A program made the translations under genes and the position numbers. The notes under the pieces were generated by a model, which made no database searches, was not told the origin of the DNA, and saw nothing but the letters and a program-made list of their open reading frames with translations. A stretch of DNA of 16,683 nucleotides from JBBQWZ01 sp038210135. Its GTDB lineage: Bacteria; Acidobacteriota; Terriglobia; Bryobacterales; Bryobacteraceae. Each line of letters starts with the position of its first letter. The stretch's first letter is position 1. Of the stretch, positions 7,780 to 14,935 are shown piece by piece. The DNA is taken from assembly GCA_038210135.1 (NCBI GenBank), contig JBBQWZ010000066.1, positions 1-16,683 of the forward strand, read 5' to 3'.

Positions 7780-8720
7780 TTCTCGCCGCACTGTGGTTTG
7801 CTCCACTCATGTGGTCCGCTAAACCGGTTTGGATCGACACGGACCCGTCCGCTATTCCCGGCGGTCACGAGGTGGACGATGCGTTCGCACTACTCCAGGC
7901 ATTCGGTCCCCGGAGCTTTCGATTCGAGGTATCAGTATCGTCTTTGGCAATGCGGATCTTCCCACGGCAAGCCGCATCGGCAGACAAATCGTAAAGGAGT
8001 TTGGACCCTCGTCGATACACGTCTTCGACGGAGCGGGTGACGCATCCGACCTGGGCCGGGAAACCGAAGCTACCCTAGCCCTGGCTGACGCTCTGCGGCA
8101 TGGCCGCCTGACCATTCTCGCGTTGGGCCCGGCCACGAACATCGCGACGGTATTGCGGAACCATCCCGAACTGACGGCGAATATCGACCGGATCGTCGCG
8201 GTGGCCGGGCGCCGGCCGCAACAGCGCTTCGTCGCGGGTCCAAAACAAAAGATACCCTTTCGAGATTTTCAACTTCGAGTTGGATCCCGAGGCCTTTCGC
8301 GTCATCCTCGCATCAAAGGTTCCGCTAACGTTGGCGCCTTGGGAAATTTCATCCACAGTCTGGCTCACTCCCGAGGACATCGACGCTCTGGCCGCGCGCA
8401 GCCCCAGGATTAGTTCCCTACTGCCCGCCGTCCGCGATTGGCTGGCTTTTTGGCGCGACGAATTCGGTGCGCCCGGCTTCAACCCGTTCGACACCCTGGC
8501 AGTCGGTTACGTGGTGGTTCCGTCGAGCCTGACCTGTTCCGCGATGAACGCCACTGTTGAGAATGCCCCGGACGACACCACCTCGGCGCCTGGCGCCCCA
8601 AAACCGTATCTCTTGGTGAGGCCGCCCGGACCGGGGGGTCACAAGGTCCAGTACTGCCACGCCGCGGCACCCGCGTTCAAGAAAGACCTGCTGGCGCGCG
8701 TCGCCGCCGGTGCCCGATAG
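7770..8720 (+). pseudogene. Exported nucleoside hydrolase (IunH family) with two compensating frameshifts
   Basis: GTG at 7770, preceded by AGGAG at 7759-7763, overlaps the kinase stop by 10 bases. The N-terminus (VRLVLAALWFAPLMWSAKPV) is a signal peptide, so a periplasmic product is likely. The calcium-binding signature appears as WIDTDPSAIPGGHEVDDAF, the D-x-D...D-D motif with a short insertion. A single missing C near 7905 shifts the frame to SPELSIRGISIVFGNADLP ... LALGPATNIATVL. An extra T in the TTTT at 8265-8268 restores the first frame (FELDPEAFRVILASKVPLTL), which ends at 8720. The corrected length is about 316 residues, normal for the family. Such enzymes hydrolyse the N-glycosidic bond of ribonucleosides. 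As written, about 120 central residues would be wrong and a stop would be met, so the gene is broken unless the indels are sequencing errors. Confidence 0.8.
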
Positions 8721-8923
8721 AGCAGTTTCAGGGTTTTCGTCAGCGGCGGAACAGCATGTAATCCGCTTACGCTGCAGCGCTGCGCGCTGCTTTGTGCGCG
8801 GCTCGGATCGAGCGCGGTCTACATAAACTCAAAAACTTCTCTCTAGATCTGGCCCTGAGCGATGGGAAGCCGCGCGGCCGTGGGTAGATGCCGCGCACCT
8901 CGATGTGGGCCATGCCCGCGCTG
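8721..8923. other. Convergent intergenic region, no gene assigned
   Basis: This is the 203-base space between the plus-strand nucleoside hydrolase and the minus-strand flavoprotein. A plus frame (8762-8887) and a minus frame across the same bases both stay open, but neither has a plausible start or a recognisable family. It holds a short GC hairpin, described separately. Confidence 0.5.
8774..8790 (+). terminator. Possible weak terminator hairpin
   Basis: GCAGCGC and GCGCTGC form a perfect 7-bp stem around a TGC loop, followed by TTTGTG rather than a full T-run. It lies about 50 bases after the nucleoside hydrolase stop, between convergent genes, where a terminator is expected. The poor T-tract makes intrinsic termination uncertain. 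Confidence 0.3.
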
Positions 8924-10387
8924 TCAGCGGTCAGTTTCGTGGTTTAGATGCAGTACTCCAGTCGTGCTGCCTCGCAGGCGGAACAGGCGTTTGATCCAGG
9001 TTACGCGCGAAGGCGTCAGCACGTTGTTGGCGTAGAGATCCGCGGCCCTGCGATTGCCAATCGCGTATGTCGGATAGGGATGGATTGTCGCGGAAACTTT
9101 GCTTAACCCGGCCTTGACTTTTATGGCCAGCGCGTACTCGGCGATCATCTCGCCTGCGTTCGCCCCAAGAATCGAGGCGCCCAGAATCTTGCCTCGCTTG
9201 CTGGCCCACACTTTCACGAGGCCAGTGGGTTCCGATTCGGTGATTGCCCGATCCAACTTTGAAAATGGGAACCGATATACGCGGAAGCTCTCGCCGCGTT
9301 TCCGCAGTTCCTCTTCACCCAGCCCAACATGCGCCAATTCGGGGTCGGTGAAGGTACACCAGGGAACCCGCCCGCCGTCCACAGACGATGGAAAATGCAG
9401 AATGGCATTCATCGCCGCGACCTTGGCTGTATGCTCAGCCATGTGTGTGAAAAGGGATTTTCCCGTCACATCGCCACAAGCGAAAATGTTCTTCCGTGTG
9501 GTTCGACAGCGATCGTCCACGACAACGCCCAGTTCATTGTGCTCGACGCCCGAAGCCGCCAGGTGAAGCGATTCGGTATTCGGTCGCCTCCCGGTAGCGG
9601 CAAGGACTGCATCGAATGCAATCCGCCCCCCGCCCTTGAGATAAGCCACCCCGGGCTCGATCCGTTCCACCTCTACGCCGAGTTGGAAGTCGACACCCTC
9701 TCTTCGAAGCGACTGCTCGAGGATCGCGGTAAGATCAGCATCGTCCCGCCGCAGAATCCGCGCACCGCGGCCGGTCAGCGTTACCGCCGAACCTAAACGG
9801 CGGAAGGCCTGCGCCATTTCCATTCCGATCGGGCCCGCTCCTAGGATCAGCAATCGCTTCGGCTGCTCCTTCATCTCGAATAGATTCTCGTTCGTGAGGC
9901 AGCCCACGCGATCGATTCCTTCGATCTTCGGGATGGTCGGTCGGCTGCCCGTCGCAATGATGAAGAATCGCGAGCTAATCACCCGCTTGGCTTGCGTCCT
10001 TGAGTCGGTGAGTTCGACCAAGTTGCCGGCGACAAACCTGGCGCGAGCCGGGATCACCTCGACGCCCAGCTTCTCCATATTGGGCGGCGCGTCCGCCTCC
10101 TGATAAACATGTTCACGGATAGAATGCACGCGATCCATGATTTGCGTCCAGTCGTGGACGACGTCCGGCGCAACCAGGCCGTATTTGGACGCGGAACGCA
10201 TCTCATGGGCAACCTTGGCCGCTTTCAGCAGACTCTTGCTGGGAATGCAGCCGTGCCATGTGCAATCCCCGCCCAGCGGCGAATCGGAAACGAGCGCCGT
10301 CTTTGCCCCCAGGACCGCGGACATTCCCGCGGCGGTCAACCCCGCCGCACCGCCCCCGATTACCACCATATCGAAATCCGTTTTCAC
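8924..10387 (-). CDS. Mercuric-reductase-like FAD/NAD-dependent disulfide oxidoreductase
   Basis: The start is taken as the GTG at 10387, which overlaps the DUF547 stop as GTGA; the open frame upstream to 10483 belongs to that neighbour. The 487-residue product has the FAD-binding GGGAAG at 11-16, the redox pair C42-x4-C47 in GGDCTWHGCIPSK, an ATGSRP turn, a second Rossmann motif (LILGAGPIGMEMAQAF), the FAD-contacting IFACGDVTGKSLFTH, and a C-terminal interface domain with HPYPTYAIGNRRAA. It lacks the MerA metal-binding N-domain and the C-terminal Cys pair, so mercury reduction is unlikely. It belongs to the flavoproteins often annotated 'mercuric reductase' beside DUF547 and TIGR04282/04283 genes. 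One oddity is that the Glu usually found three residues after HPYPT (as PT-x-A-E) is Ile here, so the His-Glu acid/base dyad may be altered. The gene is intact and cytoplasmic. Confidence 0.9.
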   Translation of the reverse strand: MKTDFDMVVIGGGAAGLTAAGMSAVLGAKTALVSDSPLGGDCTWHGCIPSKSLLKAAKVAHEMRSASKYGLVAPDVVHDWTQIMDRVHSIREHVYQEADAPPNMEKLGVEVIPARARFVAGNLVELTDSRTQAKRVISSRFFIIATGSRPTIPKIEGIDRVGCLTNENLFEMKEQPKRLLILGAGPIGMEMAQAFRRLGSAVTLTGRGARILRRDDADLTAILEQSLRREGVDFQLGVEVERIEPGVAYLKGGGRIAFDAVLAATGRRPNTESLHLAASGVEHNELGVVVDDRCRTTRKNIFACGDVTGKSLFTHMAEHTAKVAAMNAILHFPSSVDGGRVPWCTFTDPELAHVGLGEEELRKRGESFRVYRFPFSKLDRAITESEPTGLVKVWASKRGKILGASILGANAGEMIAEYALAIKVKAGLSKVSATIHPYPTYAIGNRRAADLYANNVLTPSRVTWIKRLFRLRGSTTGVLHLNHETDR

Positions 10388-11498
10388 GCGGAATGCCCCG
10401 TCGCCACAACCCGCGTCCGTACCTTGCGTACCGTCGACCATGCACCGAAACCCAACAGTCCAATGATAAAAACAAGGACCCACGCTGGAATGTTTTTGCC
10501 GGCGATCAGCAGGTAGATGTAAGCGGAGAGGAAAAAAAGCCCGCCGCCAGCAGTGGCGCTATTACCGGCCGCTTGTTGCGTAAGTTCCGGACCAGCCAGG
10601 CGATGGATAGCGAAAAGAACGGAATCGCGCCAACATAGATCCCGCCAAAGATGACCGGGTCGACGCCGTACTTGCTGCCCAGCCCAAGGAACCAAACCCC
10701 GATATCGGCGCGCAGGTATCCGTTCTTCACGTAGTCGATGTAAAACTCAAAAGCGGAATACGAATCGCCGACCGATCCGCTGTCGTTCAGTCCCCAGTTG
10801 TATTTCAAGTATTCCAATTTGTACGTCGATGTGAATATACGCGGCGGCGCAAATTTGCCAAGCACCGCCGGCACACCTCCCGCGGACGCAAAATCAGCCG
10901 CGTACCACTCAAAGATTTTGCTTACCTTCGCCAGCTGTTTGCCAGGGAGGAACTGGTTCTTGCTGTCGTCGGCCAGCCAGACTCGAAAGTTATCGTCCAA
11001 TTGCCCGTCTATGGACTCCCCCGTGTAAGCCTCGCGCCGTAACGGTGGACAACTTCGCGCGGCGCACACCAAAGCTCCGTGAATACGCGGGTCGCTCATT
11101 TTTCGGAGGCGCGTCTCCAGGCTGTCGAGCGATTCGGCTCCACCGTTCAGCCGGTGCCGCGCCACCCGGAATGGATTCTTGGTACGCCAGATGCTTTTCA
11201 CCGGAAAGTTCGAAACCATCCAGCGGATCGTGAGAGCGTTATATGCGTTGATCAGTGCCGCCTTCCTGGCGTTCTCATCCAGCGTCGCCGGCCAGGGCCT
11301 GGCAATTTGCTCAAGATAGACGTCCAGCCTGGCGCTTCCGTCGGCCTTGAGCGCGGCGTAATCCACCCGGGAGTTTACGGTCACGTACCGCTGGAGAATG
11401 GCTGACCAGGCGGAGTGATCGAGATCCTGCCCGAACGTAGCGGAGCAAGACGCGGCGTATACCAGCACCAAGGCTCCTCGAACGATGTTAGTTTTCAC
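10384..11498 (-). pseudogene. DUF547 protein with C-terminal membrane domain, frameshifted in a T7 run
   Basis: The start is the GTG at 11498, with GGGGG six bases upstream. A signal peptide (VKTNIVRGALVLVYAASCSA) precedes a DUF547 domain: WSAILQRYVTVNSRVDYAAL, KAALINAYNALTIRWMV, DPRIHGALVCAARSCPPLRR, YNWGLND. After it come membrane segments (FGGIYVGAIPFFSLSIAWLV; LLAAGFF). A run of seven T (A's at 10532-10538 on the plus strand) then puts the frame out. Adding one T gives FFLSAYIYLLIAGKNIPAWV and a last helix ending at the TGA 10384-10386. As written, the first frame ends at 10506. Corrected, the protein is 371 residues with about three C-terminal helices facing the periplasmic DUF547 domain. 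DUF547 has a papain-like-fold look, but its function is unknown. The stop overlaps the flavoprotein start (GTGA), so the two form an operon and are likely partners. Confidence 0.8.
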
Positions 11499-11552
11499 CA
11501 CTAACCCCCATTGTTGAGTGTAGCGATCTACGAATTCCTTACCCCTGCTTGC

Positions 11553-11684
11553 ATGGCAGAGGACGAACGCTATAAATTCTTCTCGCGGATGGCGTGGCTC
11601 GCCCGCGCCGGGTTGCGAGTGGCGCGCGCAGGAGCGATCCGCGCACCCGTTACGAAGGCCTCCCCACACCGGTCCATCGGATAG
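11553..11684 (+). CDS. Doubtful small ORF, 43 residues
   Basis: Between the convergently oriented sterol desaturase tail and the DUF547 start, a plus-strand ATG at 11553 opens a 43-residue frame (MAEDERYKFFSRMAWLARAG, then an Arg/Ala-rich helix) ending at a TAG at 11682. Its composition resembles the first residues of a real protein, but there is no ribosome binding site of note, no family match, and it lies antisense to the leader of the minus-strand operon. It may be a truncated gene or chance. Confidence 0.2.
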   Translation: MAEDERYKFFSRMAWLARAGLRVARAGAIRAPVTKASPHRSIG

Positions 11685-11744
11685 AATCGATCGCTGAGGT
11701 TTCGGCAAGCCCGGAACTGTTGTCGCGGTCCAGCCCCGCATTGT

Positions 11745-12575
11745 TCAACCGTTTGGGATCTCTCGCCCATCCGAAAAACGCCAGTAATCCGGCTGCTCCC
11801 GAAACGGCATTGCCAGGATTGCGGGCAAACCAAGAGCATGAGCGTCCTGAAACGCTGGCAAGCCGATCTGGATTTTCTCTTGCGGGACGTCCAGTCGAAG
11901 TGTTCCGTGCAGCCAGTCCCAGCAGGTCAGCCCGCTCGACCAGTTACTATTCGTCTCCGCCTCCATGTTGGAGTGATGAACGCCGTGCATGCGCGGAGTC
12001 ACCAATAGGCGATTGAACAGCCGTTCCCAGCGAATGGGAAGACGGACATTTGAATGGTGGAACATGATGCACGCCGCGAACCAGACCTGCCACAGCGAGA
12101 ATGTCAACGGACTCAATCCGATGATGAGCACCTGGGCGGCTCGCCACGGTACAGAGAGCAGGATCTCGCCGAAGTGGAAACGTAGTGCCGTCGATGTGTC
12201 AAGATCCAGATCGGCGTGATGAACCGCGTGGAACCTCCAGAGACCCGGAACACGATGCAGCAGTATGTGCCACACGTAGAACGTATAGTCCATCACCACC
12301 AGAGCGGCCAACGCCGCAATCGTGCCATGTAGGCGGAAGACACCGATCAGGCCCCAGTTCCGATCTTCCACGAGCCTTGCGAGCGGCTGGATTAGCGGCG
12401 TCTCGACAACAACCGTGGTCAAGGCGCCAAGTCCAGCCAATACTAAATTCCGGACGTGATGTGGCAAAGCAGGTTCAACCCGTTTGCGAAGCGGATGCCT
12501 GCGTTCAAGCCAGACCAGCAATACATAGGTGCTGATCGCCAACGGCACGGCAATCCAGGGAGCGAGGCGCGTCAT
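11745..12575 (-). CDS. Sterol desaturase / fatty acid hydroxylase family protein
   Basis: Start at the ATG 12575 (MTRLAPWIAV), with AGGA eight bases upstream; the frame extends to 12722 but that part has no family character. The 276-residue membrane protein has the diiron histidine set of this family: H103-x3-H107 (HILLH), H116-x2-HH (HAVHH), H173-H174 (FHHSN) and H197-x2-HH (HGVHH). Hydrophobic segments lie near 7-24, 43-60, 80-100 and 140-172. Such enzymes use a non-haem diiron centre and O2 to hydroxylate or desaturate lipid chains or sterols at the membrane. The gene is intact. It lies upstream of the DUF547-flavoprotein operon on the same strand, with about 245 bases between, and diverges from the TIGR04283 glycosyltransferase. 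The lipid substrate is unknown. Confidence 0.9.
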   Translation of the reverse strand: MTRLAPWIAVPLAISTYVLLVWLERRHPLRKRVEPALPHHVRNLVLAGLGALTTVVVETPLIQPLARLVEDRNWGLIGVFRLHGTIAALAALVVMDYTFYVWHILLHRVPGLWRFHAVHHADLDLDTSTALRFHFGEILLSVPWRAAQVLIIGLSPLTFSLWQVWFAACIMFHHSNVRLPIRWERLFNRLLVTPRMHGVHHSNMEAETNSNWSSGLTCWDWLHGTLRLDVPQEKIQIGLPAFQDAHALGLPAILAMPFREQPDYWRFSDGREIPNG

Positions 12576-12826
12576 CGCGGCGATCCTGATCGGAACTTCC
12601 GGGAATCCGCCGACCATCTCGCGGCACGACAGGGCAGATTTGGCATTTTCAACATTCGCTCGAGGTCCTCCTCCACATTCGCATCTAACCATGTTGTACC
12701 CGTCGCGAGGTTCAAGCCGCATTGAGGGGCGCTTCGGGACACAACCCTTGTCTTCACTCGACCGGCGATTGGGGCTTTGGCGAATAAGATAAGTAGAGGA
12801 CGATTCAGGTCCCTGCCGACAATTCC
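12576..12826. promoter_or_regulatory. Divergent intergenic region, probable promoters for both sides
   Basis: This 251-base stretch separates the divergent starts of the sterol desaturase (minus) and the TIGR04283 transferase (plus). Both must be transcribed from here or further upstream. No clear sigma-70 pair or operator was recognised. The sequence just before the plus-strand start (12789-12813) is relatively A-rich and holds GAGGA at 12795-12799, which is too far from the ATG to be its ribosome binding site. Confidence 0.4.
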
Positions 12827-13501
12827 ATGGTAAGCATCATCATACCGGCGCTGAATGAAGAGACGCGGATCGGCGGCACAGTACGCGCCCTTTTAGCGTT
12901 AAGCGGCGAGAAGGAAATCCTCGTCGCCGACGGAGGCAGCGACGACCTTACGGTGGAAATCGCTACTCGCCTCGGCGTGCGCGTCGTCTCCTGTGAGCGC
13001 GGCCGTGGCTGCCAAATTCGAACCGCGGCCCTCGAAGCAACGGGAGACGTACTGTGGTTCGTTCACGCCGATACCAGACCCGAGGATGGCGCCCTTGAAT
13101 CGATCCTCGATTCGTTGCGCGACGGTGCTACGGCTGGTGGAAATTTCTCGCTCGTCTTTGAGGGCGACCATTACTCCGCCCGGCAAATGACGTGGATCTA
13201 TCCATATCTTCGCCGGATTGGCCTGAGCTACGGCGATGCCGGCATCTTCATCCGGCGTGGCGTTTACGAGGCGATCGGCGGTTGTCGGCCATACCCACTG
13301 TTTGAGGACCTGGACCTGATCCGCCGCATGAAGCGCCGCGGTAAATTTGTCCATCTCTCCACTAGAATCTTCACGTAGGCGCGGGGATTCAGCGGTCCGC
13401 AGTATGTAAGAGTGTGGGCACTTTGGATTACACTGCAAATCCTCTATTGGGTAGGAGTTTCACCGTATCGCTTCGCCCGCTGGTACCGCCTCGCGCGTTA
13501 G
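12827..13501 (+). pseudogene. TIGR04283 glycosyltransferase (family 2), interrupted by in-frame TAG
   Basis: From the ATG at 12827 the frame encodes a GT-A fold transferase of the TIGR04283 group ('rSAM/selenodomain-associated transferase 2', arsenosugar-biosynthesis type). It has VSIIIPALNEE at the N-terminus, ILVADGGSDDLTVEIA, RGRGCQIRTAALEATGDVLW, the metal-binding HAD in WFVHADTRPE, and FEDLDLIRRMKRRGKFVHL. Codon 184 (13376-13378) is TAG. The same frame then continues with family sequence (ARGFSGPQYVRVWALWITLQ, ILYWVGVSPYRFARWYR) to a second TAG at 13499-13501, giving the normal length of about 224 residues. A single base change (for example TCG to TAG) explains it. The truncated 183-residue product keeps the catalytic core but loses the C-terminal membrane-associated helix. 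The full frame overlaps the convergent SDR gene by 42 bases. Confidence 0.82.
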
Positions 13502-14515
13502 TTCCCGGGCAACGCTGGCAAGTACCCTGCCGAAGACCTCCACGCTATCTGCCGGCTCGATGCCCTCTTTCTCCAGAAGGGCCATGGTCGCCTCATTCTG
13601 AAAGGTTTGATCGAGCGCAAGATGCGGCAGAAAGTGGGAGACCGATCGGAGCATGAGCTTATCGACTTCGCGCGCGCCGTTGGTCAGAAGAAGCTCGGTA
13701 AATCGTTCGAATCGTTCCAGGGATACCATTGAGGGCTGTCGCGCCCCCAGCGAGGAGAACGCCATCTCGACCAGTCGCCCGATGGGAATCGATCCCCGTT
13801 TGCCGGCGCAAATATTGAAGATCGCGCCTGGGCGGAAATGCCGCTCAAAGAGTGTGTTCAACGCTGCGCCAGCCCAGTGCTCGCCGATCAGGTCCACGCA
13901 GCCCGTTGGAAGCGCCGGCATTAGGGGGAAGCGGTTGTGCGGAATCATTCGAAGGGCCTGTCGCAGATAGCCGGTCGCCTCCCCTGCTACCGAACTGAGG
14001 CGAAAGATGGCAGCCGGAATTTCGTCCATCGATGCCAGCACGGCGGCTTCCCCTTCGTACTTGGACTCTTCATAGGTGTTCACGAATCCCGCGATGATGG
14101 AGTGCTCGCGTTCCCCTAATTCCCCGGTATCGCGGCCCATAACGTATGCCGTGCTGATGAAGGCGAAGCTATGCAATTCCTTCACATCCCTGGCCAGAGC
14201 CAACATGGTTCGAGTTCCTTCGGTGTTGGTTGCGCGTGCTTCTTCGATGGGACGGTTGAATCGAATATCGGCGCCACAGTGAACGATGCCGGTTATAGAG
14301 CCAGCCAGCCGGTCCCACACCGGACGCGCCAAGCCCAGCCCCGGCAATCGCAGGTCGCCGATGAGCGCGGAAACGCGTGAATGTTTGCAGGCTTTTGCTG
14401 CATCCCGGACTAGAACCGTCAATTCGCGCTGCGGGTCTGCTTCGAGTAATAACGGGACCCATCGCCGTCCGACCGTTCCGCTTGAGCCGGTCAAAAAAAC
14501 GTGTGATTTCGGAAT
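13460..14515 (-). CDS. NAD(P)-dependent reductase, extended SDR / thioester-reductase-like
   Basis: The protein has an N-terminal Rossmann motif (VFLTGSSGTVGRRW, the T-G-x-x-G-x-x-G type), IVHCGADIRFNRP, a Ser/Thr-Ala-Tyr strand (FAFISTAYVMGRDTGEL), the catalytic Y-x3-K in NTYEESKYEGEAAVL, and a substrate-side region near CVDLIGEHWAGAALNTLF. This matches the male-sterility/NAD_binding_4 and thioester-reductase group that reduces acyl thioesters or epimerises sugar nucleotides. The substrate is unknown. No ATG or GTG fits the start. A strong GGGAGGG (14522-14528) is six bases from ATT (14515-14513), which gives MPKSHVFLTG, exactly the expected N-terminus. The alternative TTG at 14494 would cut off the first beta strand. 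So either ATT is used, as in infC, or an ATG has mutated. About 351 residues; otherwise intact. Confidence 0.82.
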   Translation of the reverse strand: MPKSHVFLTGSSGTVGRRWVPLLLEADPQRELTVLVRDAAKACKHSRVSALIGDLRLPGLGLARPVWDRLAGSITGIVHCGADIRFNRPIEEARATNTEGTRTMLALARDVKELHSFAFISTAYVMGRDTGELGEREHSIIAGFVNTYEESKYEGEAAVLASMDEIPAAIFRLSSVAGEATGYLRQALRMIPHNRFPLMPALPTGCVDLIGEHWAGAALNTLFERHFRPGAIFNICAGKRGSIPIGRLVEMAFSSLGARQPSMVSLERFERFTELLLTNGAREVDKLMLRSVSHFLPHLALDQTFQNEATMALLEKEGIEPADSVEVFGRVLASVARELTREAVPAGEAIR

Positions 14516-14521
14516 CTGGAG

Positions 14522-14528
14522 CCCTCCC
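14522..14528 (-). promoter_or_regulatory. Ribosome binding site that fixes the SDR start
   Basis: On the minus strand GGGAGGG lies six bases before the ATT codon at 14515. It is the strongest Shine-Dalgarno near this gene. It argues for initiation at ATT (or at an ancestral ATG there) rather than at the downstream TTG. Confidence 0.6.
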
Positions 14529-14623
14529 TACTAGTTTGCATCGTGGAATCGGATTGTGTCGATGCTCGGCTGCTCAGCCCGGTTTCCAACTATCGCCGTT
14601 GAAATCTGAACCCTGCGCGACCG

Positions 14624-14832
14624 GACAGCGTCACCTATATCCTTCCGCCAAGAGCGCTTCCAGGCCTGCCCGAACAAGGCAGGCCCGACCGGGGGACACG
14701 ATCACCATTTACGGGGTCGGATTCGGAGCGGTCAACCCGGCGTTTTCCGGTTCAGGTGGTGACCCAATCCAATCAACTCGCGCTGTCCTTCCAGATCCTC
14801 TTCGGCCAAACGCCGGCGCAAGTGCAAGATGC
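14624..14832 (+). pseudogene. TIGR03437 (Solibacter C-terminal) domain remnant
   Basis: Pieces in three frames follow the domain: DSVTYILPPRALPGLP (from 14624), ARPGDTITIYGVGFGAVNP (from about 14680), then after another shift VVTQSNQLALSFQILFGQTP and AQVQ to about 14832. Intact copies sit at the C-terminus of secreted beta-propeller or Ig-like proteins in Solibacter and relatives. Here there is no parent protein, no start, at least two frameshifts, and the last residues give way to unrelated sequence. It is a small fragment left by rearrangement, useful mainly as a taxonomic marker. Confidence 0.75.
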
Positions 14833-14935
14833 GGGTGATAACGCTGCTGCTTCCCTCATGGTTCCCGTGAATGAAGATCTTTGAACCGGCGCCATTGCGT
14901 TGCGCGACAAGTTGTCCGTCTTGGTAGACGTACGA
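14831..14935 (-). pseudogene. Possible RHS/YD-repeat core fragment
   Basis: The minus strand reads SYVYQDGQLVAQRNGAG, then HGNHEGSSSVITR. This resembles the conserved end of RHS core proteins, 'Y-V-Y-x-x-G-x-L-V-A ... D-H-L-G-S-x-x-V-x-T', with N-H-E-G in place of D-H-L-G. Only about 35 residues remain. One end joins the TIGR03437 fragment and the other joins the truncated selenoprotein copy in frame (the residues MDP belong to that copy). Assignment is by eye and could be wrong. Confidence 0.4.

Noticed and set aside
8762..8887. Plus-strand open frame after the nucleoside hydrolase
   Set aside because: No start codon, no family likeness, and the opposite strand is equally open; not called.
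13376..13378. TAG in the TIGR04283 gene as a recoded amino acid
   Set aside because: Selenocysteine uses UGA, not UAG, and nothing in the window suggests pyrrolysine or suppression; a nonsense mutation or error is simpler.
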